A program made the translations under genes and the position numbers. Positions 8,988-17,455 of a stretch of DNA of 64,000 nucleotides are shown here, piece after piece; position 1 is the stretch's first letter, and the number at the start of each line of letters is the position of its first letter. Origin of the DNA: Phytohabitans houttuyneae. Lineage in GTDB: Bacteria; Actinomycetota; Actinomycetes; Mycobacteriales; Micromonosporaceae. A model generated the notes under the pieces. It saw only the letters and a program-made list of their open reading frames with translations. It was not told where the DNA came from and did no database searches. The stretch lies in the NCBI RefSeq assembly GCF_011764425.1, contig NZ_BLPF01000001.1, positions 620,001 through 684,000 of the forward strand. The letters are read 5' to 3'.

Positions 8988-9473
8988 ATGCGGATGAGCG
9001 AAGGCGTCGAGTGGGCGATGCACACCTGCCTCAACCTGACGTGGCTGCCGACCGGGCAGGCCGTGCCCGCGGCCAAGCTGGCCGCCTTTTACCGCCTGCC
9101 CGCTGCGTACCTGAACAAGCAGCTCCAGGCCTTGGCGCGGGCCGGCGTCGTCTCGTCGACGCCGGGCCCGCGGGGCGGTTTCCAGCTGGCCCGCACCCCC
9201 GAAAAGATCACGCTGCTGGACATCGTCGTGGCGATCGAGGGGCCCGAGGAGGCGTTCCGCTGCGACGAGCTGCTCAAGCGCGGGCCGGGCGCCGATCCCA
9301 AGACCGACTACCGGCAGGCATGCCTCGTCTCGCGGGCTATGCGCCGCGCCGACCTGGCGTGGCGGCGGGAGCTGGCCGGTCAGACGCTGGCCGATCTGAA
9401 GGCCGACGTGGAGCAGGAGTACCCGGCGTCGCCCGGCAACACCGTCAACAGGTTCACCGCCCTGCGCGCCTGA
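8988..9473 (+). CDS. Rrf2-family transcriptional regulator
   Basis: 161-residue winged-helix regulator. The Rrf2 pattern is clear: an N-terminal helix, the recognition region AAFYRLPAAYLNKQLQALARAGVV, and the wing GPRGGFQLAR near residue 62. Only two cysteines follow (FRCDELL and QACLVS), so it lacks the three-Cys Fe-S set and more likely senses redox state or a small molecule. ATG 8988 abuts the operator; the ATG at 8994 has better spacing from AGGT and may be the real start. A strong terminator follows directly. The next gene carries the same operator. Confidence 0.9.
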   Translation: MRMSEGVEWAMHTCLNLTWLPTGQAVPAAKLAAFYRLPAAYLNKQLQALARAGVVSSTPGPRGGFQLARTPEKITLLDIVVAIEGPEEAFRCDELLKRGPGADPKTDYRQACLVSRAMRRADLAWRRELAGQTLADLKADVEQEYPASPGNTVNRFTALRA

Positions 9474-9500
9474 ATGCCCCTCCTCCGCGGAGGGGCATTT
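9473..9500 (+). terminator. Intrinsic terminator after the Rrf2 gene
   Basis: An 11-bp perfect stem (AATGCCCCTCC with GGAGGGGCATT) around a 5-nt loop, ending in TTT. It starts at the Rrf2 stop codon. Confidence 0.85.
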
Positions 9501-9512
9501 GTCGGACCTAAT

Positions 9513-9533
9513 CCTAGACATCGAATATCCAGG
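9513..9533. promoter_or_regulatory. Operator of the Rrf2 regulator, copy 2
   Basis: CCTAGAC - 7 nt - ATCCAGG is an imperfect copy of the palindrome at 8966-8986 with identical spacing. It lies 13 bp before the oxidase start codon, overlapping its ribosome-binding region AGGAAGGAA. Confidence 0.7.
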
Positions 9534-9546
9534 AAGGAACGGAATC

Positions 9547-10835
9547 ATGAACGCGCTCAGGGCCCTCCGCGGCCAGGTCTGGCTGCCCGGCGACGACGGC
9601 TTCGACACCGCCCGCACGCCGTGGAACCTCGCCGTCGACCAACCGGTGCTCGCCGTCGTCGAGGCCGCCGACGCGGACGACGTCGCCGCGCTGGTGCGCC
9701 ACGCCCGCTCCGCCGGCGTCGGCTCGCCACCCAACCCAACGGGCACGGCGCGACAGGCCGCACCGGCGGCACGATCCTGCTGCGCACCCGGCGGCTGGAC
9801 ACCGTGAACGTCGACCCCGCCACCCGCACCGCCCGCGTGGGAGCCGGCGTGCGGTCCGGACGCCTGCAGGCCGCCGCCGCGGCACACGGGCTGACCGGCC
9901 TGCCCGGCAGCTCCCCCGTGGTCAGCGTCGCCGGCGTGGCGCTGGGCGGCGGGCTGAGCTGGTTCGGCCGCAAGCACGGCTGGATCTCCGACGGCGTCAC
10001 CGCCTTCGAGATCGTCGACGCCGAGGGCAACCAGCGGCACGTCACCGCCGGTACCGACCCCGACATGTTCTGGGCCCTGCGCGGCGCGGGTGGCAACTTC
10101 GCGATCGTCACCGCGCTGGAGGTCGCACTGCACCCCGCACCACACCTCTACGGCGGCCGTACACTGTGGACAGCCGGACACGCCCCCGCCGTCGCCGACG
10201 CCTTCCGCCGGATCACCGCGACCGCCCCCGACGAGCTGACCGCCTGGCTCGACCTGCTCCACTTCCCCGGCGCGCCACCGATGGTCGCGGTCGACGCCAC
10301 GTACCTCGGCGCCGAGGACGAGGCACGCGACCTGCTCGCCCCGCTCGACCTGCTGCCGGCACCGCTCTCCGACAGCAGGAAGACCATGTCGGTCGCCGAG
10401 CTCGGCTCGATCACCGCCGAGCCCACCGACCCCGGCGCCGGCCTGTCGCGCGCCGAGCTGCTGACCACATTGGACGACGACGCGACCGAAGCCCTGCTGC
10501 GAAACCCGATCGCACCCCTGCTGAGCGTCCAGCTCCGCCACCTGGGCGGCGCCTTCACCCGGCCGTCGGACAGCCCGCACGGCCCGCTCACCGAGCCGTA
10601 CGCCCTATACCTCTTCGGCCTCCCCACCGACCCGGCCGCCGCCGCCGCGGTCACCGCCAGGCAACGCGACCTCGCGGCCGCGCTGCCGGCCAGCGGCCGC
10701 AAGCCGTACACGTTCCTCAACCCGGACGAGGACGCGTCGGACGCCTTCACCCCGGAGGCCACGGCACGGCTTCGCACCCTGAAGCGCCAGCTCGACCCGC
10801 ACAACCTCTTCCGCGCCAACTTTCCCGTCGCTTGA
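9547..10835 (+). pseudogene. FAD-linked oxidase of the berberine-bridge (BBE) type, frameshifted near 9725
   Basis: The ATG at 9547 follows AGGAAGGAAC. Reading starts in one frame (MNALRALRGQVWLPG, then ALVRHARSAGVG) and continues after about 9725 in the frame shifted by -1 (ATQPNGHGATGRTGG). Together they form one FAD-binding PCMH-type domain, a substrate domain, and the BBE tail LDPHNLFRANFPV. Restoring GGG in the GTCGGCTCGCC stretch gives GVGLATQPNGHG, which fits the family, so one base is missing. It is either a sequencing error or a young pseudogene. Members oxidise alcohols or close rings in natural-product pathways; the substrate is unknown. Expression is probably controlled by the adjacent Rrf2 regulator. 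Confidence 0.85.
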
Positions 10836-11173
10836 CGCGCGCACCGCGACCGCCGCTGACCCGTTCGTTCACAGAGGGACAGATCTTGGTATGTATCGAC
10901 CCCTCGACTTTCGGAGTTTCGCCGTCTGGAGTCCTTCCGCGGTCACCGCCTCACCTTCCGTGGTCACCCAGTTCAACCCGGGAGCCCGCTCCGGCAGATC
11001 TTGGCAAGTTGGCGTCGAAATAGCGCGCTAACTAACCAAGATTTCGAAGCCCACGCCGCCTGCACCTGATCGGCAGTCACGGACCGCGACGGCGGAGCCG
11101 ACCTGCGGGCGGACTCGCGCACTCCCCGCCTCGAAAGATCCACAGAAGCACGGGGGCGGGAAAGTTCGGACAG
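10836..11173. other. Intergenic stretch without a supportable gene
   Basis: I find no credible reading frame or RNA gene. The ten-mer CAGATCTTGG occurs twice, about 115 bp apart, with further GATCTTG-like words nearby. Its meaning is unclear. Confidence 0.5.
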
Positions 11174-11479
11174 GTGGATCTTGCATCTTGCCTAATCAAT
11201 GCCTTACGCCGCAAAAGCTGGCCACTGCGGCGCGGACACCGTGAGCTGGGAGGACACCGGAGGCTGTCGCACGGCAAGCAATCCCTGCTCCGAAAGTCGA
11301 GCGACCCCATCCAGGACTCCACCGACCAGACCGTCGTCGTGGGGGTGCCGCTGGTGACCTCGCTGGTCCTGTACGTGGCGATCGGCCTGGCCAAGCCCGA
11401 GCGGCAGCCCGACCGGGACGCGCTCGTCGACTCCCTCGACGACGACCCCGTGGAGAAGGAGCGGGTGCCGGTGTCCTGA
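11174..11479 (+). pseudogene. Possible 3' remnant of a membrane protein gene
   Basis: Only the last 50 codons look protein-like. One hydrophobic segment (VVVGVPLVTSLVLYVAIGL) is followed by an acidic cytoplasmic-style tail (DALVDSLDDD). The first half is low-complexity, basic and not protein-like. The tail resembles the C-terminus of secondary transporters such as sodium:solute symporters, but the rest of such a gene is absent. It is most likely a decayed fragment of a transporter that belonged to the neighbouring sugar-acid locus. It ends at a palindromic terminator. Confidence 0.3.
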
Positions 11480-11491
11480 CCCATGACGCGC

Positions 11492-11515
11492 GGCGGCCGG
11501 ACCGGTCCGGCCGCC
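11492..11515. terminator. Bidirectional terminator-like palindrome
   Basis: A 24-bp perfect palindrome with 12-bp arms (GGCGGCCGGACC) between two convergent reading frames. It lies 46 bp beyond the tautomerase stop codon. Confidence 0.6.
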
Positions 11516-11560
11516 ACCCGCGGGCCGGAGAGCGTGCTCTGCGGCCCGCGGTGGTCAGAC

Positions 11561-11746
11561 CTACTTGTCGGACTCGAGCACTCCGCCGTTGGCGACGTCA
11601 CTCTTCTCGATCTCGGTGAAGACGATGCGCACGGACTCCTGGCGCGCCTTGAGGATGTTGACCGCGGCATCGGTCACGGCGGCCACGAACTCCCGGCGCT
11701 GGTCGAGGCTGCGGCCGGAGAGCAGTTCGACGGTGATGTTCGGCAT
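11561..11746 (-). CDS. 4-oxalocrotonate tautomerase-family protein
   Basis: 61 residues, the normal length for 4-OT subunits. Pro2, the catalytic base, follows the initiator Met (MPNITVELLSGRS). A conserved arginine lies in ESVRIVFTEI near residue 40. I use the ATG at 11746 because it places Pro2 correctly. Such enzymes tautomerise enol or hydroxymuconate intermediates. The promoter region holds the same paired operators found before kduI, so it probably belongs to the IclR-controlled sugar-acid pathway. Confidence 0.88.
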   Translation of the reverse strand: MPNITVELLSGRSLDQRREFVAAVTDAAVNILKARQESVRIVFTEIEKSDVANGGVLESDK

Positions 11747-11769
11747 CGTTGTCCTCTCACCCTGGTCTG

Positions 11770-11804
11770 TTGCATAACATAAGACCACATTCCATTACAT
11801 GGAA
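11770..11804. promoter_or_regulatory. Paired IclR-type operators before the tautomerase gene
   Basis: TTCCAT-TAC-ATGGAA at 11790-11804 is a perfect 6-3-6 inverted repeat. A related site, TTGCATAACATAAGA, lies exactly 20 bp away at 11770-11784. The same pair with the same 20-bp offset occurs before kduI at 14406-14440. Two helical turns between sites suits binding of an IclR tetramer. Confidence 0.75.
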
Positions 11805-11850
11805 CAAGATGGGCGAGGAAAGCCCTTTCTTGAGGGTTGATGCCCCCGCG

Positions 11851-12615
11851 TCAGGAACGGACGGTGGGCACCGCGGCCCCCAGCGCGGCGGACACGTCCC
11901 GCGCGGAGGCGATGACCTCTGGGGCGTAGGCCTCAAGGCCGTCCATGCCCATGTCCATCGCCAGCGTCGAGATGGAGATGCCACCGAGCACCTGCCCGGT
12001 GTGGTCGAAGACCGGGGCGCCCACGCAGCGGATGCCCGGCTCGTTTTCCTCGTCGTCCACCGCGTAGCCCAGCGCCCGCACCCGCGCCAGATGGGTCAGC
12101 AGGTCTTCCTCGCTGGTCAGCGTCTTGGGCGTGCGCTGTGCCATGCCGGTGCGCCGGCAGATGCTCAGGATCTCCTCGTCGCTCAGCTCCGCGAGGATCG
12201 CCTTGCCGATCGCCGTCGTGTGCAGCGGCACGCTCATGCCGATCCGGGAAGGCATCTGGTAGGGCCGCCGCCCCTCGAGCTTGTCGACGTAGACCGCCTC
12301 GTCGAGGTTGCGGATCGCGAAGTGGGTGGTCAACCCCGTGCTCTCGTGCAGCGCCCGCAGCGCACCCGAGGCCTGCCGCGCCGGGTCGAACCGGTGCATC
12401 ACCCTGCCGGCAAGCGTCAGGATGCGCGGCCCCGGCTCGTAGGCACCCGACCCGTCGGCGCGCGCGAACCCCCACAGCACCAGGGCCTGCAGGATGCGGT
12501 GCACGGTCGACTTGGACACCCCGGTCGCGGCCGCGATGTCCGTGACGCGGTGGTGCTCGGCGAGCGCTTCGAGCACCGCGAGTGTCTTGTCGATGGAACT
12601 GCCTTCTCTGGGCAC
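11851..12615 (-). CDS. IclR-family transcriptional regulator
   Basis: 254 residues. The N-terminal winged helix spans residues about 8-65 (VTDIAAATGVSKSTVHRIL). The rest is the IclR effector domain, including LHTTAIGKAILAEL and the C-terminal VGAPVFDHTGQVLGGISIS. It lies between the tautomerase and kduID genes, all on the same strand. The shared paired operators at both promoters make it the likely regulator of these genes, with a uronate or 2-keto-3-deoxy sugar acid as the plausible inducer. Confidence 0.93.
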   Translation of the reverse strand: MPREGSSIDKTLAVLEALAEHHRVTDIAAATGVSKSTVHRILQALVLWGFARADGSGAYEPGPRILTLAGRVMHRFDPARQASGALRALHESTGLTTHFAIRNLDEAVYVDKLEGRRPYQMPSRIGMSVPLHTTAIGKAILAELSDEEILSICRRTGMAQRTPKTLTSEEDLLTHLARVRALGYAVDDEENEPGIRCVGAPVFDHTGQVLGGISISTLAMDMGMDGLEAYAPEVIASARDVSAALGAAVPTVRS

Positions 12616-12731
12616 GAATCGAGCCTACTAGGGCCCATGTCAAGAGGTTGCCGCCGCCGACTGCGCCGACCTCCGCTGCAAGGTCCGCGGGCCAAGCCCG
12701 ACCCCCGCGGCGGGTGAGGCCGCGGGAACGC

Positions 12732-12774
12732 CCCCCGAGAAAACGCTCCGCTGCGCTCCACGTTTCCCCGGGGG
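12732..12774 (-). terminator. Large hairpin downstream of kduD
   Basis: Fourteen-base arms (12732-12745 and 12761-12774) pair with two imperfect positions around a 15-nt loop. It lies about 50 bp beyond the kduD stop codon and before the IclR gene. Confidence 0.5.
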
Positions 12775-12826
12775 CCCCGCGCAACGGTCCGGACCACGAC
12801 GGATGCCGCGGTAGCTCAAATCTTTG

Positions 12827-13585
12827 CTATCGGGCTAGCCAGCCGCCGTCGACGGCGAGCACGTGGCCGCTCACGTAGTCGGCCGCCGCGGAGGCCAGGA
12901 AGACGACCGCGCCGGCCACGTCGTCGGGCCGGCCCCAGCGGGCGGCCGGTATGCGCGACCTGATCTCGCGCTCGCGGACCTGGTCGTCGCGGAGGGCGGC
13001 GGTGTTGTCGGTCGCGATGTAGCCCGGCGCGACGGCGTTGACCTGCACGCCGGAGGCGGCCCATTCGCAGGCCAGCGCCTTCGTCAGGCCGGCCACGCCG
13101 TGCTTGGCCGCCGTGTAGCCGGGCACCTGCCACCCGCCCTGGAACGACAGCATCGACGCGACCATGATGATCTTTCCGCTGCCGCGGGCCAGCATGCGCG
13201 CGCCCACCGCCTGGCTCAGGCAGAACACCGCGTCCAGGTTGACGTCGAGCACCGCGCGCCAGTCGCCGAAGCGGTGCGCCGCGGCCGGCGCGCGGCGGAT
13301 GGTGCCCGCGTTGTTGACCAGGATGTCCACATCGGGCAGTGCGGCGACCGCCTCCGGGATGGACGCGGTCGCGGAAAGGTCGAGGATCCAGCGGGTGGAG
13401 CTCCGCCCGGCCGCGCGGACCTCCGCCTCCACCTCGTCGAGGCCGCCGTCGCGCGCGTGCAGCACAAGGTCGGCGCCGGCGCGGGCGAGCGCGACCGCCG
13501 CGGCCCGCCCGATCCCGCCGCGGGCGCCGGTGACCAGCGCCGTCCGGCCCCGCAGCGAGAACATCGACTCGGCGGGAGCCGTCAC
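12827..13585 (-). CDS. kduD: 2-deoxy-D-gluconate 3-dehydrogenase (KduD), SDR family
   Basis: Classical short-chain dehydrogenase. The cofactor motif is TGARGGIGR, then NNAG. The active-site set is Ser (MVASMLS) with YTAAK. The C-terminal region ends VSGHVLAVDGGW. KduD interconverts 2-dehydro-3-deoxy-gluconate and the diketo form made by KduI in uronate/pectin breakdown. I use the GTG at 13585, which overlaps the kduI stop codon as GTGA. The ATG at 13564 (MFSLRGRTAL) is an alternative giving 245 residues. The call is supported by the adjacent kduI gene. Confidence 0.9.
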   Translation of the reverse strand: MTAPAESMFSLRGRTALVTGARGGIGRAAAVALARAGADLVLHARDGGLDEVEAEVRAAGRSSTRWILDLSATASIPEAVAALPDVDILVNNAGTIRRAPAAAHRFGDWRAVLDVNLDAVFCLSQAVGARMLARGSGKIIMVASMLSFQGGWQVPGYTAAKHGVAGLTKALACEWAASGVQVNAVAPGYIATDNTAALRDDQVREREIRSRIPAARWGRPDDVAGAVVFLASAAADYVSGHVLAVDGGWLAR

Positions 13586-14340
13586 CGCAACTGGCCGATC
13601 GCGACCGGCTCCACATCCTCGTACGCCTGGTTTTCGCCGCCCATCGCCCACACGAAGGCGTAGCTGGCGGTGCCGAACCCGGTGTGTACCGACCAGCAGG
13701 GCGAGATGACCGCCTGCTCCCCCGCCACCACGAGGTTGCGGGTCTCGTCGGGACGGCCCATCAGGTGCACCACCCGGTCCTCCTCGGGCAGTCCGAAGTA
13801 GAAGTACACCTCGGTGCGGCGCTCGTGGGTGTGGCAGGGCATGGTGTTCCACATGCTGCCCGGCTCGAGGACGGTCACGCCGAGTACCAGCTGGCAGCTC
13901 TGGATGCCCTTGACGTGGATGTACTTGTAGATGGTCCGCTCGTTCGACCGCTCGGCGCTGCCGAGGCGCACCGGCTCGGCGTCCTCCAGCGTCGCCTTCA
14001 CGGTGGGGTACCCGGTGTGCGCCGGCGTGGACACCAGGTAGAAGCGCCCGTCGAAGCTCACTTCGCGCGCGCCGCGACCGATGTACAGGCACTCGCGGGC
14101 GGCGAGCTCGTGGCGCGTGCCGTCGACGGTCACGGCGCCGTCGCCGCCGACGTTGACGGCGGCGAGCTCGCGGCGCTCCAGGAAGTACTCCGCGCGCAGC
14201 TCGGACGGGCAGGGCAGATCGGCCGGTCCCGCGACCCCGCCGACGACCATGCGGTCCTCGTGGGAGTAGACGAGGCGGACCTCGCCGGGCACGAACAGCT
14301 CCTCCACCAGAAAGCGCCGCCTCAGCTGCTCGGTGGTCAT
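13582..14340 (-). CDS. kduI: 5-dehydro-4-deoxy-D-glucuronate isomerase (KduI)
   Basis: 252-residue cupin-type isomerase converting 5-keto-4-deoxyuronate to 2,5-diketo-3-deoxygluconate. The metal-binding region shows as MPCHTHERRTEVYFYF and the later CWSVHTGFG. The ATG at 14340 has AGGTGG five bases upstream; a GTG three codons earlier has no comparable site. It is translationally coupled to kduD. The promoter region carries the paired operators at 14406-14440. The product acts on unsaturated uronates released by lyases, none of which is encoded in this window. Confidence 0.94.
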   Translation of the reverse strand: MTTEQLRRRFLVEELFVPGEVRLVYSHEDRMVVGGVAGPADLPCPSELRAEYFLERRELAAVNVGGDGAVTVDGTRHELAARECLYIGRGAREVSFDGRFYLVSTPAHTGYPTVKATLEDAEPVRLGSAERSNERTIYKYIHVKGIQSCQLVLGVTVLEPGSMWNTMPCHTHERRTEVYFYFGLPEEDRVVHLMGRPDETRNLVVAGEQAVISPCWSVHTGFGTASYAFVWAMGGENQAYEDVEPVAIGQLR

Positions 14341-14405
14341 GGTCGCCACCTGGTCGGGGCGGTGGCGTGCCGTACTTCCATGAACCCTCCTCGTTCCGGG
14401 GGTTG

Positions 14406-14440
14406 TTCCGCTACATGGGATGCCCTGTCACTACATAGAA
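14406..14440. promoter_or_regulatory. Paired IclR-type operators before kduID
   Basis: TTCCGCTACATGGGA (14406-14420) and TGTCACTACATAGAA (14426-14440) match the 15-bp pattern before the tautomerase gene. They have the same 20-bp offset. They lie 66-100 bp upstream of the kduI start codon. Confidence 0.75.
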
Positions 14441-14450
14441 CACCATACCG

Positions 14451-15134
14451 TCACTGCCGGGGTGGGGGCTGCACCAGACCGCACTGGTAGGCCGTCGCGA
14501 CGGCTTGGGCGCGGTCACGCAGGCCGAGTTTCATCAGGATGCGACCGAAGTGGGTCTTGACCGTGGCCTCCCCGACGAAGATCTCGGCGGCGATCTCCAT
14601 GTTGGACAGTCCTTGGGCAACCAGCGCCAGCACCTCACGCTCCCGCGTGGTGAGGCGGGCGAGCTCGGCGGGTGCCGGCAGCTTCGCCTCGGGGCGGGCG
14701 GCGAACTCGGCCAGCAGTCCGCGGGCGACCGCCGGGTGCAGCCAGGCGTCGCCGGTCGCCACCGCGCGGACCGCCGCGACCAGCTCGGTGGGGGCGGCGT
14801 CCTTGAGCAGGAAGCCGGAGGCACCGGCGCGCAGCGCGGCGTAGACCGCCTCGTCGATGTGGTACGTGGTCAGCATGAGCACCTTGAGCGGCCGATCGTG
14901 GCTGTCGGAGAAGCCGTCCGCGGTGATCCGCCGGGTGGCCTCGACGCCGTCCGTTCGGGGCATGCGCACATCCATGAGTACCACGTCGGGCTGCGCCGAG
15001 CGGGCGAGGGCGATCGCCTGATCGCCGTCGCCGGCCTCGCCGGCGACCTGGATGTCCGGCTCCGCGGTGAGGAGCATCGCGATTCCGGTACGCACGAGCG
15101 GTTGGTCGTCGGCGAGCAGCACGCGAATGGTCAC
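14451..15134 (-). CDS. NarL/LuxR-type response regulator
   Basis: 227 residues. Receiver domain: acidic pocket ADDQ, phospho-acceptor Asp in VVLMDVRMPRTDG near residue 54, and the conserved Lys in FLLKDA. The C-terminal LuxR-type helix-turn-helix reads LTTREREVLALVAQGLSNMEIA. Its start codon overlaps the stop of the histidine kinase gene as ATGA, so the two form one two-component system. The regulated genes are unknown. The adjacent dead-protease gene upstream is a candidate target or partner. Confidence 0.95.
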   Translation of the reverse strand: MTIRVLLADDQPLVRTGIAMLLTAEPDIQVAGEAGDGDQAIALARSAQPDVVLMDVRMPRTDGVEATRRITADGFSDSHDRPLKVLMLTTYHIDEAVYAALRAGASGFLLKDAAPTELVAAVRAVATGDAWLHPAVARGLLAEFAARPEAKLPAPAELARLTTREREVLALVAQGLSNMEIAAEIFVGEATVKTHFGRILMKLGLRDRAQAVATAYQCGLVQPPPRQ

Positions 15135-16342
15135 GGCCTTTCCTTTCCTGTCCCGGGCTGTACGGCCAGCGGCGGCGCGCCGGCGGGCGTCGTGGTGGGG
15201 AGGGTGGCGCAGACCTCGAAGCCGCCGTCAGCGGTGTGCCCCGCGCTCAGGTCGCCGCCGGCGAGCGCGGCCCGTTCGCGGATGCCGAGCAGGCCGTACC
15301 CGCAGGTGAGTCCCGCCGCGGCGGGTCGGCCGGACGCCGGCGCCGGGTTGGCGATCCGGAGGCTGAGCGCCGGGCCGGTCCAGGCCACGTCGACGGTGGC
15401 GGCGGTGCCGCGCGGGGTGTGCTTCGTGACGTTGGTGAGGGCTTCCTGCACGATGCGGTACGCGGCGAGGTCGACGCCGGGTTCCAGGGACACGGGTTCG
15501 CCGGAGTGCCGGAGGGTGACCGGGGTCCCGGCCGCCCGGATGCTCGCGACGAGCGCGGTGGCCTGCGCCAGGCCCGGCTGCGGCGCGGCCGGCGACTGTT
15601 CCGGCCCGTCCGTCGCACGGTCCGGGGCGCGGAGGACGCGCAGCAGCCGGCGCAGCTCGTCCATGGCCTGCTTGCCGACCTCGCCGATCTGGCTGAGGGC
15701 GCGGCCGCTCTCTTCCGGTCTGGTGCGGAGCAGCTTCTGCGCGCCGGCTGCCTGCAGGACGATGACGGTCACCGAGTGGGCGACGATGTCGTGCAGCTCG
15801 CGGGCGATCCGCATGCGTTCGGCGCTGAGGGCAGCTTCGGCCTCCACCCGGCCGAGGCGGCGGATGGTCAGCGCCGCCCGGCCGAACGCCACCGCCGCGA
15901 CGCCGAGGGACAGCTCCATGACGGCGACGATCAGCGCGTTGCGCCAGGCTTCCTCGATCGAGGCGCGGCTGACCGCGTCGGCGACCGCGAACGCCGCCGG
16001 CACCAGGTAGAGCGGCAGGGTCAGCCAGCCGGCCCGGGTGCCCCGGTCGAGCGTCACCGTGTACATGGCGGCGAGCATCGGGATCGTCGGCAGGTAGGCC
16101 ATCTCCGGGATCAGCACGGCGACCATCGCGTGGACCCAGGTCACCCCGAACACCAGCACCGGTGCGCGGCGCCGCCAGAGCAGCGCCGCGCAGGCCAGGG
16201 CGGCGTAGGGCACGACGACCTCGGCGCGGGCGGGGCCGCTGGCGGCGCCCACGTACGAGAACATCGTCAGATCCAGCACCAGTACGGTGACCGCCAGCAG
16301 CAGGTCCCTGGGGCCGATGGCGTACGCGCGGTCGGCGGGCAT
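15131..16342 (-). CDS. NarL-class sensor histidine kinase
   Basis: 403 residues. About five to six membrane segments occupy the first 160 residues. The HisKA_3 phospho-acceptor region RIARELHDIVAHSVTV lies near residue 190. The GHKL ATPase domain shows VQEALTNVTKHT (N box) and GYGLLGIRERAALAGG (G box). There is no large extracytoplasmic loop, so sensing is probably within or at the membrane. It is operonic with the response regulator, and its start lies 6 bp beyond the stop of the pseudoprotease gene on the same strand. Confidence 0.94.
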   Translation of the reverse strand: MPADRAYAIGPRDLLLAVTVLVLDLTMFSYVGAASGPARAEVVVPYAALACAALLWRRRAPVLVFGVTWVHAMVAVLIPEMAYLPTIPMLAAMYTVTLDRGTRAGWLTLPLYLVPAAFAVADAVSRASIEEAWRNALIVAVMELSLGVAAVAFGRAALTIRRLGRVEAEAALSAERMRIARELHDIVAHSVTVIVLQAAGAQKLLRTRPEESGRALSQIGEVGKQAMDELRRLLRVLRAPDRATDGPEQSPAAPQPGLAQATALVASIRAAGTPVTLRHSGEPVSLEPGVDLAAYRIVQEALTNVTKHTPRGTAATVDVAWTGPALSLRIANPAPASGRPAAAGLTCGYGLLGIRERAALAGGDLSAGHTADGGFEVCATLPTTTPAGAPPLAVQPGTGKERP

Positions 16343-16348
16343 GTCCGG

Positions 16349-16930
16349 CTACCCGTCGCCGAAGACGCGCCGCCCGTGGCACGACAGCGGCGGCGGGCAG
16401 GACCGGGCGGCCAGCTCGTCGGCGTTGTCGTACAGCTGGAAATGCCAGGTGGGCTCCGCGTCCACAGTGCCGGCCGGCGCCACCGGGATGCGCTCCAGCA
16501 GGTCGGACACGATCGGCGGGACCTCCTCCGGGATCGCGCCGACCTCCACGAGCGCCCGCCAGTAGTCCCCGTGGCGCCACAGGGCACCGTAGAGCTCCGC
16601 CGCGGTGAAGTCGCCGAACACCGGCCGCGGCAGCCCGCTCGGCTCGGCCAGCTGGACGTAGGCGAGGACGGGCGGCGTCTTGCGGGTCGGCTTCCGCCGG
16701 GCGTCGAAGCGCAGCAACGCCACGCGGCGCGGCGCGATCCGCTCCGCCGCGTCGCCGCCGACCGGCATCACCACCGCGTCGAAGCTCCTGCCCTCCGGCC
16801 CGACGTGTACCGGCGGGGTCGGCACCAGGACCAGGTCCTCGTCGACGAGCAGGCCGGCGGCGAGGTGGCCGCGCACAGGGTCGCCGGCGGAGCGATCCTG
16901 CAGCGACACCACCGAGTTGAGGGTCGTCAT
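16349..16930 (-). CDS. Trypsin-fold-like protein lacking catalytic residues
   Basis: 193 residues. The segment GHLAAGLLVDEDLVLVPTPP aligns by eye with the GHxCGGxLIxxxWVLTAAHC block of trypsin-like proteases, but the catalytic His position is not His. No GDSGGP motif is present and no signal peptide is seen. GGAGG lies well placed before the ATG at 16930. It is the first gene of a run into the sensor kinase and response regulator, so it may act in signal sensing. The family call is tentative; the absence of a normal triad is clear. Confidence 0.5.
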   Translation of the reverse strand: MTTLNSVVSLQDRSAGDPVRGHLAAGLLVDEDLVLVPTPPVHVGPEGRSFDAVVMPVGGDAAERIAPRRVALLRFDARRKPTRKTPPVLAYVQLAEPSGLPRPVFGDFTAAELYGALWRHGDYWRALVEVGAIPEEVPPIVSDLLERIPVAPAGTVDAEPTWHFQLYDNADELAARSCPPPLSCHGRRVFGDG

Positions 16931-17209
16931 CTCTGCCTCCAAGGGGTGCTGACCGGACATCCGCGCCCGATCTTGCGGAGTGGCTGTGGATATATCACCA
17001 CGCAATGGGCGAACAGGACATCCGATTGGGGTCGGACCCCCGGCGTACGACTCAGGGTGGACATGCGGCCCGCTCGGCGTCCGCTCACGGAAAGCCCGAA
17101 ACGGCGCGCCGCTCCCCTGCGTCGGAGCGCGGAAATCCCATTTCAGCCCGACGATTCTTGACCATTGCGGACCGCACCATTGGGTCATGAATTCGACGGG
17201 GGGATCGTC

Positions 17210-17455
17210 ATGAAAACACTGTTGGCAGAGGCGTTGTTTGCCAGCGAGGTGCCCACCGGAGAGCGGCTTTCACCTGCTCAGACGTCCGACGCGGTGGAGC
17301 GCGCTCTGGACTTTCACGAAGGTGTAGGCGGCTGCGCTGTCGCACTCGCCGGCGCGTACGGCGAATGCCCGGAAACGGCTGTCGCACGGATGCGCTGGGC
17401 AAACGAAATGGTAGATGCGAGTTTACGGGGGTCATTGTGCGAGACGTATGGGTAG
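17210..17455 (+). CDS. Small conserved-type hypothetical protein
   Basis: 81 residues, helical. It starts with an ATG behind GGGGGGATC. The pattern DAVERALDFHEGVGGCAVALAGAYGECPETAVARMRW reads like small actinobacterial proteins of unknown function. It overlaps the start of the AfsA-like gene by 19 bp, so it is probably co-translated with it. Confidence 0.6.
   Translation: MKTLLAEALFASEVPTGERLSPAQTSDAVERALDFHEGVGGCAVALAGAYGECPETAVARMRWANEMVDASLRGSLCETYG

Noticed and set aside
10836-11060. CAGATCTTGG repeats as an operator array
   Set aside because: Only two exact copies about 115 bp apart with no regulated gene close by. Not enough to call.
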